64,000 bases of DNA from assembly GCA_900315075.1 (NCBI GenBank), contig OMXV01000004.1, forward strand, positions 1 through 64,000, read 5' to 3'. A program made the translations under genes and the position numbers. The stretch is from an uncultured Prevotellaceae bacterium. GTDB lineage: Bacteria; Bacteroidota; Bacteroidia; Bacteroidales; Bacteroidaceae. The notes beneath the pieces were generated by a model that was not told the origin of the DNA, did no database searches, and worked only from the letters and a program-made list of their open reading frames with translations. How positions within the stretch are numbered: the stretch's first letter is position 1; every line of letters starts with the position of its first letter. Positions 17,940 through 27,507 of this stretch are shown here, one piece after another.

Positions 17940-20684
17940 ATGCGTAGTTTTCTACTTCTTACCTTCCTCCTTTCCTTCTGCCATATCCATGCGCAGGATA
18001 AGGCGCTATTGGCACAAGCCGACAGCTTGGATATGCAAGCAAAGGAATTGTCGCATGCCGGAAGGGCTGCCGAGGCCATCACGTTAGGACAGCAAGCCCT
18101 CGACATTGTCTCTGCCCAATTGGGCCGTAACAATGCCACCTATGCCCATGTGCTCTCCAATTTGGCGGGTTACTATTCACGAACGGGCGACTATGACACT
18201 GCGCTCCGCATAGGCACAGAAGCCATGGACATACGCAAGGAGATTTTAGGTGACAACCATATCGATTATGCCCACTCACTCAACAACGTGGCCAAATACA
18301 ACTCCTATTTAGGTAACTATTTTGAGGCCGTTCGCTTAGGCAGAAAAGCTGTGGAGACTATCGAGGCCATTAACGGCAAGGAGAACGCTGACTATGCACT
18401 GGCCCTAAGCAACATGGCGGGCTATTTTTCACGCATGGGCAACTACGCCGAGGCTCTGACTTTGGGTGAGGAAGCACGAGCCATTCGCGAACGAGTGCTC
18501 GGCCAACAACATCCCGACTATGCAGAGTCACTCAATAACCTGGCAAAATACCATTATTTTCTTAAAGAATACGACCAAGCCGTCGATTTGGAGAGTCAGG
18601 CACTGGCATTGCGCGAACAAATCTATGGCAAGCACCATCCCGATTATGCCACGGCATTAAGCAATCTGGCAGACTACTACGAGCAGCAAGGCAATATTGC
18701 AGAGGCCATGCGCCGAGGCAGCGAAGCATTGGAAATACGACGTGAAGTACTGGGCGAGAAACATCCAGAATATGCAGAGTCGATGGCCAACTTAGCGGCA
18801 TATCACCACCGGTTGGGCAATCATGCCGAAGCTGTGAAATACGGAGCACAGGTATTGGCATTGCGGCGAGAAGTCTTGGGCGAAGAGCATCAAGCATACG
18901 CATGGTCGCTTTGCAAAATGGCCTCCTATTTCTCTGCCAACGAACAGGCCGACTCCGCCGAAGTCTATGCAGAGCGTGCCACAGAGAAATATACCAACTT
19001 CATCCTCAGTTCCTTTGCCGACATGACAGCAAACGAGCGCAACCTCTTTTGGATGCGCATGAAGTCGTGGTTCACCAATATGGTGCTACAATTAGCTGCC
19101 AAACACCCCACAGAGAAAATGGTGACAAGCGCCTATAACTGTACACTGCTGTCCAAGGGACTACTGCTGAACAGTGAAATAGAGATGACCAATCTGCTCA
19201 TGGAAAGCGGTGACTCCACACTCGTCAATGCCTACCAACAACTTCAAGCCAACCGTTCCCTACTTATCAAGGCTTTCGAGATGCCTAAGGCACAACGCAC
19301 CGTCAATACAGACTCCTTGCAACGTGTCATCACCCGGCAGGAACGACGACTGGTACAGCGATCGAAAACCTATGGCGACTATACGAAGTCACTGCGTATC
19401 GACTGGCGACAAATTGCCAATCATCTCTCACACGAAGACATCGCAATTGAATTTGTCACCTATAAAAATGATGCCAATGAAGTGGCATACGCAGCACTCG
19501 TCATTAAGCCAAGGCTCCCCCACCCCACATTGGTTCCTCTGATGACCCAAAGCCAACTCAACGACATTGCCACCAAGGACATCTACACTACTCACAAACT
19601 CTCATCATTGGTATGGGCACCACTGCACGAATATCTGAAACAGGCAAAAAGAGTATTCTTCGCTCCCGCCGGCGAGCTCTACAACATTGGCATTGAATCG
19701 CTTCCGCACTGGCAAGAAGAAGGGTTCATGGCCGACCAATGGAAACTCTATCGGTTGTCCTCCACACGTGAAATCGCCATTGAAAAAGGGAAAAAGTCGC
19801 AAAAGCCAAGCACTGCAGAGATCTTCGGAGGCATCATTTATGACACACGAGAGTTGCAAGGCGAGGAAATGACTGCCACAACGAAAAAGACCAAGGAGAA
19901 AGCAGCCAAATACCTTCCTGGCACAAGAAAAGAAGCTGAAGAAATCTACCAATGCCTCACTGAGGATGACATACAAGTCAATCTCCACTTAGGGAGTCAA
20001 GCCACTGAGGAAACCATGAAAAACCTCTCAGGGCATGCACCCGCTATACTACATATCGCCACCCATGGTTTCTACTGGACCGACCAAGAGATACGAGAGG
20101 GAAACATGGACGAAAAACTGCAATTCCTGTCGATGTATGGCAACTTAGACGATGCCGACCAAGCCCTCACACGTTCGGGGCTGCTCTTCGCCGGTGCCAA
20201 CTACACACTGACAGGCAAACAGACATCCGACCTGCACGACGACGGTATTCTCACGGCCAAAGAAATCTCCGTGCTCGACCTCCGCGGGGTTGATATGCTC
20301 GTGCTATCAGCCTGTCAGACAGGACTTGGCAAGGTGACTGGCGATGGGGTCTTCGGACTGCAAAGGGGATTCAAGAAAGCGGGGGCCAGCAGTCTGCTCA
20401 TGAGCCTATGGAAAGTGGACGACAAGGCTACACGACAACTGATGACGTTCTTCTATCATAACCTAACACAAGGGATGAACAAGCACGATGCTTTCAGTAA
20501 AGCACAACACGACCTGCGTAACATGGACGTGGAAGACAATAGCCGCCGCAAAAACCGACGGGCCATCTCGTCAAGGGCGAAACGAGCAAAAAAAGCAGCC
20601 GCAAAGAAAGTCTATGCCGACCCACACTATTGGGCAGCATTCATATTGCTTGACGCCATACCCTCTTCTTTTGCCATCCGCTGA
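17940..20684 (+). CDS. Secreted TPR-CHAT protein (caspase-like fold)
   Basis: This 914-residue protein begins with a signal peptide (MRSFLLLTFLLSFCHIHAQD), so it acts outside the cytosol. Residues about 25-350 are seven or eight 42-residue kinesin-light-chain-type TPRs (EIRKEVLGEKHPEYAESMANLA pattern). After a helical linker, residues about 590-914 form a CHAT domain, a caspase-related peptidase fold, with the catalytic pair apparently His709 (HIATHGFYW) and Cys792 (LSACQTGLG). In known systems TPRs sense or hold a partner and CHAT cuts proteins; which protein is cut here is unknown. The C-terminal segment is unusually basic. Its last 58 bases overlap the convergent regulator gene. Confidence 0.88.
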   Translation: MRSFLLLTFLLSFCHIHAQDKALLAQADSLDMQAKELSHAGRAAEAITLGQQALDIVSAQLGRNNATYAHVLSNLAGYYSRTGDYDTALRIGTEAMDIRKEILGDNHIDYAHSLNNVAKYNSYLGNYFEAVRLGRKAVETIEAINGKENADYALALSNMAGYFSRMGNYAEALTLGEEARAIRERVLGQQHPDYAESLNNLAKYHYFLKEYDQAVDLESQALALREQIYGKHHPDYATALSNLADYYEQQGNIAEAMRRGSEALEIRREVLGEKHPEYAESMANLAAYHHRLGNHAEAVKYGAQVLALRREVLGEEHQAYAWSLCKMASYFSANEQADSAEVYAERATEKYTNFILSSFADMTANERNLFWMRMKSWFTNMVLQLAAKHPTEKMVTSAYNCTLLSKGLLLNSEIEMTNLLMESGDSTLVNAYQQLQANRSLLIKAFEMPKAQRTVNTDSLQRVITRQERRLVQRSKTYGDYTKSLRIDWRQIANHLSHEDIAIEFVTYKNDANEVAYAALVIKPRLPHPTLVPLMTQSQLNDIATKDIYTTHKLSSLVWAPLHEYLKQAKRVFFAPAGELYNIGIESLPHWQEEGFMADQWKLYRLSSTREIAIEKGKKSQKPSTAEIFGGIIYDTRELQGEEMTATTKKTKEKAAKYLPGTRKEAEEIYQCLTEDDIQVNLHLGSQATEETMKNLSGHAPAILHIATHGFYWTDQEIREGNMDEKLQFLSMYGNLDDADQALTRSGLLFAGANYTLTGKQTSDLHDDGILTAKEISVLDLRGVDMLVLSACQTGLGKVTGDGVFGLQRGFKKAGASSLLMSLWKVDDKATRQLMTFFYHNLTQGMNKHDAFSKAQHDLRNMDVEDNSRRKNRRAISSRAKRAKKAAAKKVYADPHYWAAFILLDAIPSSFAIR

Positions 20685-22357
20685 TACTGTGTAGGGGTAA
20701 GGCCTGTTATTTTCTTAAAAGTACGTATGAAATGGCTTCTCGACTTGAAACCCACCTCCTCGGCAATGGCATCATTGGTCTTGTTGCCATTGTTGGCGGT
20801 ATCAACAAGCCGCTTGCAAACCTCGTTGATGCGCTGTTCGTTGAGCAACGTGTTGAAATTCTTACCTAATTTCTCATTGATAACTTGCGACACGTATTTT
20901 GTGTTGGAATTGACAAGCATCGCAAGTTTGTCGATGGTGAAGTCATCCTGACAAAAATCCGAAGGGGAGTGCATCACACGACGAATACGGGCAAGCAGCA
21001 TCTCCTTGCCCTCAACAGTGAGGCAACTTGACTTGTAACGCTCACCCTCAGGCATTTTAGAATTGTCTTCCTCCTTGTTTTTCTCCAACTCCAACCTCTC
21101 TACATGTTCCTGATATTTGATGAGCGCTACATTCTTTTTGAAAAGATCTTTATTGTTTTCGCTCAATTTCTTGTTTTGGAATATTGTTAAAGCCAAGAAT
21201 GACAAGGTAAGAAGCAATCCCAACCCAATAGCCCATGAGATGGTGCCACGAACTTTCTTCTCAGAAGTCAGTTGCTGAACTTGCTTCTCATACTTATTCG
21301 ACTCATAGAAAAACTCCATGTCCTTAATCTTGCCATACTCATTGGCATTATTGATAGAGTCTTTCAGTTCCATGTATCGGTATTTTGCAGCATGGGCAGC
21401 AGACAAATCCCCCGAACGGACATGACATAGATACATGTAACGATAGGTGGTGATGAGCATGTCGAGAGCCTCACCTTCCAATGATTTTTTCTCGCAAATG
21501 CGCAGGTTTGACAAGGCAGCACTATAATCCCCCATCTCCATGTAAGCCTTAGCAATATACATGTAACTCGGTACTTCATAATTCTCTTTGAAGGGCAGGT
21601 CACTTGCTGTATTAATGGCTCTTGTGAAATGGCCGATAGCCTCGGAATAGTGTTTTTTATACAACGACTCCATGCCATTGCTTATATGCGAGATGAACAT
21701 ATAGTTGCTATCCCTTTGGGCAATAGGCAACTTCCGAAAATCCTCGATGAGCGACATAGAATTACGCAGGCTGTCCATATCCCAGTTTAGGTCGAGGATG
21801 TTGTGCACAGTGTTATATACCGATGACCAATCTTTCTGTCTGACACCAATGTCATAAGCAAGTCCTAAATGCTTGCGGGCATTGTCGTAATCGTTATAAT
21901 AAATGTAAATACCTGCGATATTGTTATGAGTACGATAGGCAACAGAGTCGTCGGCAGAATCAAGAGCTTTTGTAAACAGCGAAAAAGCCATCAGATAGTC
22001 CGAACGCATCTGAGCGATGGCACCGGCATTGTTGAGGGCATAATCATAAATCTTACGCTCCTGGTCATTCATCTTATCGTAATTTCTACTAGTAATTACT
22101 GTCAGGCAGGCCAGTGCTTTGTCCGTCTCCCCCTGCTTCAGATAATCCATGCCCTGTTGGTAAACAGATTCTATGGGGGTGTTAGCATACCGCTTATAAT
22201 ATTGATCCAAATCTTCGACTTGAGCAGAGGAATACACTGGGAGAGATGGGAAAATCAGCAGGAAAAAGCAAGAAAGGATACACAGAATACCCTTTATATG
22301 TGCCAATTCTTGAATTGTCACTTTTATAAACGGATGTTTTCTTGCCATTTTGCTCAT
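20627..22357 (-). CDS. TPR-transmembrane-AraC type regulator
   Basis: This 576-residue protein has an N-terminal hydrophobic segment (residues about 17-42), a periplasmic stretch of TPR-like helices, a transmembrane helix (about 365-387, GTISWAIGLGLLLTLSFLAL), a short coiled coil and a C-terminal AraC-type double helix-turn-helix. The DNA-binding region runs from about 440 to 565 (FTIDKLAMLVNSNTKYVSQV, then EEVGFKSRSHFIRTFKKITG). This architecture fits a membrane-spanning transcription factor that senses in the periplasm and binds DNA in the cytosol, as in Bacteroidetes TPR-AraC proteins. It is divergent, across 84 bases, from the secreted-protein operon starting at 22442, its likely target. 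The start follows a good promoter by about 13 bases. The 3' end overlaps the CHAT gene by 58 bases. Confidence 0.88.
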   Translation of the reverse strand: MSKMARKHPFIKVTIQELAHIKGILCILSCFFLLIFPSLPVYSSAQVEDLDQYYKRYANTPIESVYQQGMDYLKQGETDKALACLTVITSRNYDKMNDQERKIYDYALNNAGAIAQMRSDYLMAFSLFTKALDSADDSVAYRTHNNIAGIYIYYNDYDNARKHLGLAYDIGVRQKDWSSVYNTVHNILDLNWDMDSLRNSMSLIEDFRKLPIAQRDSNYMFISHISNGMESLYKKHYSEAIGHFTRAINTASDLPFKENYEVPSYMYIAKAYMEMGDYSAALSNLRICEKKSLEGEALDMLITTYRYMYLCHVRSGDLSAAHAAKYRYMELKDSINNANEYGKIKDMEFFYESNKYEKQVQQLTSEKKVRGTISWAIGLGLLLTLSFLALTIFQNKKLSENNKDLFKKNVALIKYQEHVERLELEKNKEEDNSKMPEGERYKSSCLTVEGKEMLLARIRRVMHSPSDFCQDDFTIDKLAMLVNSNTKYVSQVINEKLGKNFNTLLNEQRINEVCKRLVDTANNGNKTNDAIAEEVGFKSRSHFIRTFKKITGLTPTQYQRMAKEEGMASSNMNAAQ

Positions 22358-22375
22358 AATTTGTTATCTTAGCGG

Positions 22376-22407
22376 CAAAATTAGTGCTATTTTGTAAAAA
22401 AACCAAA
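22376..22407 (-). promoter_or_regulatory. Promoter of the TPR-AraC gene, TTTG-N20-TAATTTTG
   Basis: On the minus strand TTTG (22407-22404) and TAATTTTG (22383-22376) are 20 bases apart. Transcription would start about 22370, leaving a very short leader before the ATG at 22357. Confidence 0.75.
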
Positions 22408-22441
22408 GCAAAAACTACAATTTTACCAACAACCTAACAAA

Positions 22442-24103
22442 ATGACGATAATCAAAGATAAATATATGGCATCATTACTGTGGTTCGTATTACTAATCAT
22501 GGCAACAGCATTCTTCCCTCTTTCCATGAGAGCGGTTCCTGCAACAGGTCATCTTTATGGGGTCTTCGTCACGGAGAGGGGCGATAGTCTACGAGTGAGA
22601 CTGGTAGGTGACGAGCACCTCAGTTTTTGGAAATCCGACGATGGACGATGCTTTCAACTCAACGAAAAACGACAACTTTGCGAAATACACACCAACGAAC
22701 TGGTTTCAAAAAGTGTTCCACAGTCATTGGCAAAACGCACGCCAAAACTCGGCGACTTCAAGCATTACGAGGGAGAGTACAAGGGTATCATCATCCTCGC
22801 AAATTTTGCCGACTGCCAGTTTAAAGAAAACCATAATCAGGAGCTCTACTTCAATGTGGCCAACACCCCAGGTTTCACCAACGAGATGGGATTCAAGGGC
22901 AGTGTACGCGATTATTTCCTCAGCCAGAGCAGAGGAAAGTTTGATTTTTCCTTCGATGTGGTTGGTCCTGTGCAACTTTCTCACAGTTACAAATACTATG
23001 GAGAGGATGCCGCCAATGGTTCCTCTCACAACATCCATGCTGGTGAGATGATTGCTGAGGCATGCCAATTGGTAGGAGAAACCGTAGATTGGAGCCAATA
23101 TGACTGGGATGGAGACGGAGAGGTTGAACAAGTTTTCGTTGTCTTCGCCGGCGAGGGACAGCACAACAGCACCGACCCTTATACCATCTGGCCCCACAAG
23201 CATAGCCTGTCGATGAGTGACTATGGAGAGGTATTACAGATAGGCAGCCGCACGATAGATCAGTATGCCTGCAGCAGCGAGATGTTCACATCGACGATGA
23301 TTTCTGGAATTGGGGTGATGTGCCATGAGTTTTCACATTGTTTCGGATTTCCCGAGCATTACGATACAGCACTCGGTTCTTCAGGGAATTTTGGTATGTA
23401 CACATGGGACGTGATGGGCATGGGAAACTACAACGGCAATGGTTTCATCCCTGCTGGATATACCAGCCATGAACGAATGGTATTAGGATGGCTAGACCCC
23501 ATCGAACTATGCGATGATGAGGTGCAAGTGGATGGCATGCAACCGCTTTCTGAAGGTGGCGATGCCTACATCATCTACAATGATGCCAACCACAATGAAT
23601 ATTATCTACTTGAAAACCGCCAGAAAGTGGGATGGGATGCTGCATTACCAGGAAATGGGTTGCTGATTATCCATGTGGATTTTGACAAGCAGATATGGGA
23701 GGCCAACGGCGTCAATGTCGTTCAGACCTATGGCGCATTCATCAACGACCACCAACGGATGACGATTTTCCATGCCGATAACGACGATGCCAAGACTGAT
23801 TTCTCATTACAGCGTGATACTTATCCTTATGTCAAGCGCGACTCGCTCACCGATCATTCAATGCCAGAAGCAATTCTATATACACCCAACCTTGCAGGAA
23901 GCAAATATATGGGAAAACCCATAACCAGCATCAAGCGTAATGCCGACCAGACGGTCAGTTTCCATTTCGGAGGGACTAACACTAATGGTATCAGTACGAT
24001 TGAAGAGAACAATATCCCCCGCAGAATGAAAGTTTACCACATTGCGGGAAAAGACATCTGGGTAACACTGCAGAAAAACCGTAGAACGAAATACATAGAA
24101 TGA
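22442..24103 (+). CDS. M6-family secreted metalloprotease
   Basis: This 553-residue protein has a hydrophobic export segment (about residues 9-30) and the zinc motif of M6 (immune inhibitor A-like) peptidases: HEFSHCFGFPEHYD, with His295, Glu296 and His299. A conserved region follows (WDVMGMGNYNGNGFIPAGYT). It should cleave proteins outside the cell. Met1 or Met9 could be the start; both leave the signal intact. The C-terminus has a VYHIAGKDI stretch that resembles the beginning of a T9SS-like tail but ends in NRRTKYIE instead of the usual GIYIVNGKK, so the sorting signal looks degraded. It is the first gene of an apparent operon with 24161 and 27508, opposite the TPR-AraC regulator. Confidence 0.87.
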   Translation: MTIIKDKYMASLLWFVLLIMATAFFPLSMRAVPATGHLYGVFVTERGDSLRVRLVGDEHLSFWKSDDGRCFQLNEKRQLCEIHTNELVSKSVPQSLAKRTPKLGDFKHYEGEYKGIIILANFADCQFKENHNQELYFNVANTPGFTNEMGFKGSVRDYFLSQSRGKFDFSFDVVGPVQLSHSYKYYGEDAANGSSHNIHAGEMIAEACQLVGETVDWSQYDWDGDGEVEQVFVVFAGEGQHNSTDPYTIWPHKHSLSMSDYGEVLQIGSRTIDQYACSSEMFTSTMISGIGVMCHEFSHCFGFPEHYDTALGSSGNFGMYTWDVMGMGNYNGNGFIPAGYTSHERMVLGWLDPIELCDDEVQVDGMQPLSEGGDAYIIYNDANHNEYYLLENRQKVGWDAALPGNGLLIIHVDFDKQIWEANGVNVVQTYGAFINDHQRMTIFHADNDDAKTDFSLQRDTYPYVKRDSLTDHSMPEAILYTPNLAGSKYMGKPITSIKRNADQTVSFHFGGTNTNGISTIEENNIPRRMKVYHIAGKDIWVTLQKNRRTKYIE

Positions 24104-24160
24104 AAGGTCTCACCATTGATTTTTACTAATTCAATTAATATTAACTAAACCATTCTGCTT

Positions 24161-27100
24161 ATGAAAAAACTTTTATGCTTATTTGGAGCACTGTTCGCTG
24201 TCCTCATGGTCAACGCACAGAAGGTCGATTGGAACCGCCCAGTATCGACCAACCATCCTTTCAGCTGGATGAGTCAAGAAGACTTGATGAAGCTGGAGAA
24301 GATGGTACCAGAAAGTGCTCGGTCTGCTCAGCCCAAAACCACGAAGAAATCCTTGAACCGCGTGGGCGAGGCTGTGGATACAGTAGATTACTTCACGGTT
24401 GCACAAAGCACCACAGCAAACTATCAGTTTGCACCTAACGGAGGCGACATCTCCACTTACAATGTCGGTATCGCGCGCGATGGAAATCAAGTGACATTCA
24501 AGAATTTCTTCTCGCTCTACAATCCTGCCGACTATACACCGACTATCGAATCTGATTTCACTGGTATTTACGACGAGGCGACCAAGACCGTCACGGTACC
24601 AGCATCCTCTGTGTTCGCCAATGCCACTGTTGTGTGTTCAATCTATAACTACTATGTTGGAACACTCGTTTGTGGACAAATCGACAACACTGGAACGCTT
24701 TATGCTGACGAACAACTCGTTTTCCACGTTGAGGGAGATTTCGAGAAACTCACTACCGACCAGGCTGTTGCCGTGGCATATTATCCCCCCACAGGCGGAC
24801 AGGCATATGGTCTTTACAAATCCTATCGTCGGATTGTCCTTTGCATACCAAAGGAGACTGGCGATCTCTACACTTTCAACGAGTCACTTGACCTTGGAAG
24901 CACATTCCCCAATGTGGCTGCAGTAAAAGATTCTATTCCTATCATCAACCTTGGTAAGGGTGAGATTGAATATGCTGTCGATGTGGAAAGCGACCCAGAA
25001 GGTTATATCAGCAGTTCTTCTGTAGGTGTCATCGGTGGAAAGTCATATGCTTATGCTGTCTTTGAACTGGCTGGTCCTGAGCCCGCTGAAGAAATCGAGG
25101 CCAATGCCGTCATCAACTACGACACCGGCGACAGCGAAGGGAATTTTGTCGTCTCAATCACTGGTTCTATCGTGCCATTGCCCGACTTTACACCCATTGT
25201 GAAGAAAGGTGAATTCACATTCAACACATCGATTGAGTATCCTTTCAGAATGGTAGAATTCAATGATGTTCCCGCTGCCATGTCAGGTGTTGAGGGTGAG
25301 GCAGGCATCTCCGACCTCTATGTGTACTTCAATGTACCAGAAGGCAAAAAAGGAACCTTCAGCTTTGAGGGATATCACAAGAACGACCCATCTTACCGCT
25401 ATTCATGGGGTGTACTCTCAGGTTACTTCGTAGATAGCGAGACCCCTGCTTTCTCTACCAGCGACGAAGGCCCATTGAATGGAACACTTGAGATGGCTCC
25501 AGGCAACCACTATGTACGCTTCCAGCACCAGAACATGTATGCTTCGGGTATCTTAGAAAACGGACTGTACCTCACTGGCATCAGCCTCGAATATGAGGAC
25601 CTGCCAGCAGATGCAGCAGTACTGAAGACAGAACTTGTAGATTTCGGTAACTTCATCGTGGAAGAGGGTTACGGCACAAGCAAGACAAGCAACATCTTGA
25701 TTCAAAACCGTGGTGCCAATCCACTTACTTTGTTGTCAATTGAGTCTGATAACGAGGAGTTCAAACCCGATGTCACCGCCGTACAACCTGCCACTTCGCT
25801 TACCGACCTCATCATCCCTGTCACTTTCTCAACAAGCGTAGCAGGTGTCAAGACCGGCAACATCACTATCAACACATCGGCAGGAAGCTTCCTTGTCCCT
25901 GTTAAGGCAAAAGTCTTTGATATGCCCGACTTCAGCCAGGTTATCACCGAAGGCTTAGAATATCTTACCGTTACAACAGATCCTGAAGCACCGTTCATCG
26001 TGGAAGACGGTGTGGCATACAATGCCAACTGTGACGACGGCGACCTTGTACCCACCGTTTCTCGACTGAAACTCGAATTCAAGGTTCCAGAGGGTAAAAT
26101 CGCACACATCTCATGGGAAGGCCATGCTTGGGGTAATCCTCCTGCAGACCTCTCCGACTATACTACCTACTGGTACAAAGACCGTGCAGGATTTGAATTC
26201 CAGAATGGTAGCAACATGGGTATGCTCGATATCCATGGCTATGACATCGATGTCAGCTCTGAGGCTTTTGCAGCATATAATGACGGCTCATGGGCACACT
26301 TCCTGACTTTCATTCCTCACGAGTACACCTGGGGACCCGATTATTTCACATTCCTATACACTCAGGATGGTGACTCTATAACAGCGGGTAAGAACAGATT
26401 CGAAATCAAGAATATTAAATTCCACGTGGAAGATTTCCAAGAACATGCAGTAGAACTCGTTAACGAAGGTGCTGTGGCATTCGAACCTACTTATGTGAGC
26501 GAGGGACGTAGTGCCAAGACTACTGTGCAGCTTAAGAACGTTGGAAGCGAGCCTCTCACCGTGCTGTCTATTCGTCCTGAGAACGAGGGAGAACCATTTG
26601 GAGGCATTGTACCCGACGACTATTACAACAATGTGGCATACAATTCGACCATGAACGTCACGCTGACATTCAGTCCAACTGTTCCTTCCGACGAAGAGAA
26701 AGAGTACAGTGGCAATGTCGTTATCACAACCAATGCCGGTGATGTCGTGGTACCAGTGGTCGCTACTACCAAGGCACAGAAGGGTATCATCTATCCTGGT
26801 GACTTCGAGGACGACGCTGTGGGATGGAAAGTATTCGACAAAGATGGCGATGGTATAACATGGAGACTGGGATGGAACTTCTGGGGAGAGCGTCCAGAAT
26901 ACGTGCGCAGTGGCATACAATGCATCGGTTCGGCATCGTCGAGTGACTACGACTTACCTTTCACTCCCGACAACTGGGCATTCTCACCCGCTATGGTAAT
27001 TCCAGCAGACGGCGCCAAGCTCGAATTCTACATCAGCGCTTTCCATCCTGAAAGATATGCTGAACACTACAGTTTCTATATTGTTGATAATATCGACTGC

Positions 27101-27499
27101 ATCAATGAAGGAAATGTGGATTATATCCTCAACAACTTCCAGCCACTCATTGAGGAAACCATCAACGAACCTTCTGTTTACAATTCCGACTACACCAAGG
27201 TAGGAGGTTGGCAACAAAAGATTATCGACCTCAACAGTTATGCTGGAAAAACCATCTACTTAGTATTCCGTCACTTCGACTGCACAGGACAATATGTGCT
27301 CCGCCTCGACGACTTATTCGTGGTGACCAATGATCATCCACTTGGTATCGGCGCTCTCGCCGGCGACAAGAATATCATCAGCAGTGAATACTACACCATC
27401 GATGGCAAGCGAGTTGAGAATCTTGTCAAGGGTGTCAATGTCGTACGCTCTGAGATGCAAGACGGCTCTGTGAAAGTGCAGAAAGTCATCATTAAGTAA
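24161..27499 (+). CDS. Secreted choice-of-anchor-J-like protein
   Basis: This 1,112-residue protein has a signal peptide (MKKLLCLFGALFAVLMVNAQ). Its middle contains two segments resembling ASH/abnormal-spindle-type beta-sandwiches (about residues 488-588 and 760-870; AVLKTELVDFGNFIV and HAVELVNEGAVAFEP). Near residue 870 begins a cleaved-adhesin/choice-of-anchor J-like sandwich (GDFEDDAVGWKVFDKDGDG, DNWAFSPAMVIP), often found in P. gingivalis-type secreted proteases and adhesins. The tail (YTIDGKRV ... KVQKVIIK) fits a type IX sorting domain. It has no catalytic motif and probably binds surface or extracellular ligands. It lies 57 bases after the M6 protease and 8 bases before the Omp28-like gene, hence one transcript. 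Confidence 0.8.
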   Translation: MKKLLCLFGALFAVLMVNAQKVDWNRPVSTNHPFSWMSQEDLMKLEKMVPESARSAQPKTTKKSLNRVGEAVDTVDYFTVAQSTTANYQFAPNGGDISTYNVGIARDGNQVTFKNFFSLYNPADYTPTIESDFTGIYDEATKTVTVPASSVFANATVVCSIYNYYVGTLVCGQIDNTGTLYADEQLVFHVEGDFEKLTTDQAVAVAYYPPTGGQAYGLYKSYRRIVLCIPKETGDLYTFNESLDLGSTFPNVAAVKDSIPIINLGKGEIEYAVDVESDPEGYISSSSVGVIGGKSYAYAVFELAGPEPAEEIEANAVINYDTGDSEGNFVVSITGSIVPLPDFTPIVKKGEFTFNTSIEYPFRMVEFNDVPAAMSGVEGEAGISDLYVYFNVPEGKKGTFSFEGYHKNDPSYRYSWGVLSGYFVDSETPAFSTSDEGPLNGTLEMAPGNHYVRFQHQNMYASGILENGLYLTGISLEYEDLPADAAVLKTELVDFGNFIVEEGYGTSKTSNILIQNRGANPLTLLSIESDNEEFKPDVTAVQPATSLTDLIIPVTFSTSVAGVKTGNITINTSAGSFLVPVKAKVFDMPDFSQVITEGLEYLTVTTDPEAPFIVEDGVAYNANCDDGDLVPTVSRLKLEFKVPEGKIAHISWEGHAWGNPPADLSDYTTYWYKDRAGFEFQNGSNMGMLDIHGYDIDVSSEAFAAYNDGSWAHFLTFIPHEYTWGPDYFTFLYTQDGDSITAGKNRFEIKNIKFHVEDFQEHAVELVNEGAVAFEPTYVSEGRSAKTTVQLKNVGSEPLTVLSIRPENEGEPFGGIVPDDYYNNVAYNSTMNVTLTFSPTVPSDEEKEYSGNVVITTNAGDVVVPVVATTKAQKGIIYPGDFEDDAVGWKVFDKDGDGITWRLGWNFWGERPEYVRSGIQCIGSASSSDYDLPFTPDNWAFSPAMVIPADGAKLEFYISAFHPERYAEHYSFYIVDNIDCINEGNVDYILNNFQPLIEETINEPSVYNSDYTKVGGWQQKIIDLNSYAGKTIYLVFRHFDCTGQYVLRLDDLFVVTNDHPLGIGALAGDKNIISSEYYTIDGKRVENLVKGVNVVRSEMQDGSVKVQKVIIK

Positions 27500-27507
27500 T
27501 CACTGAA

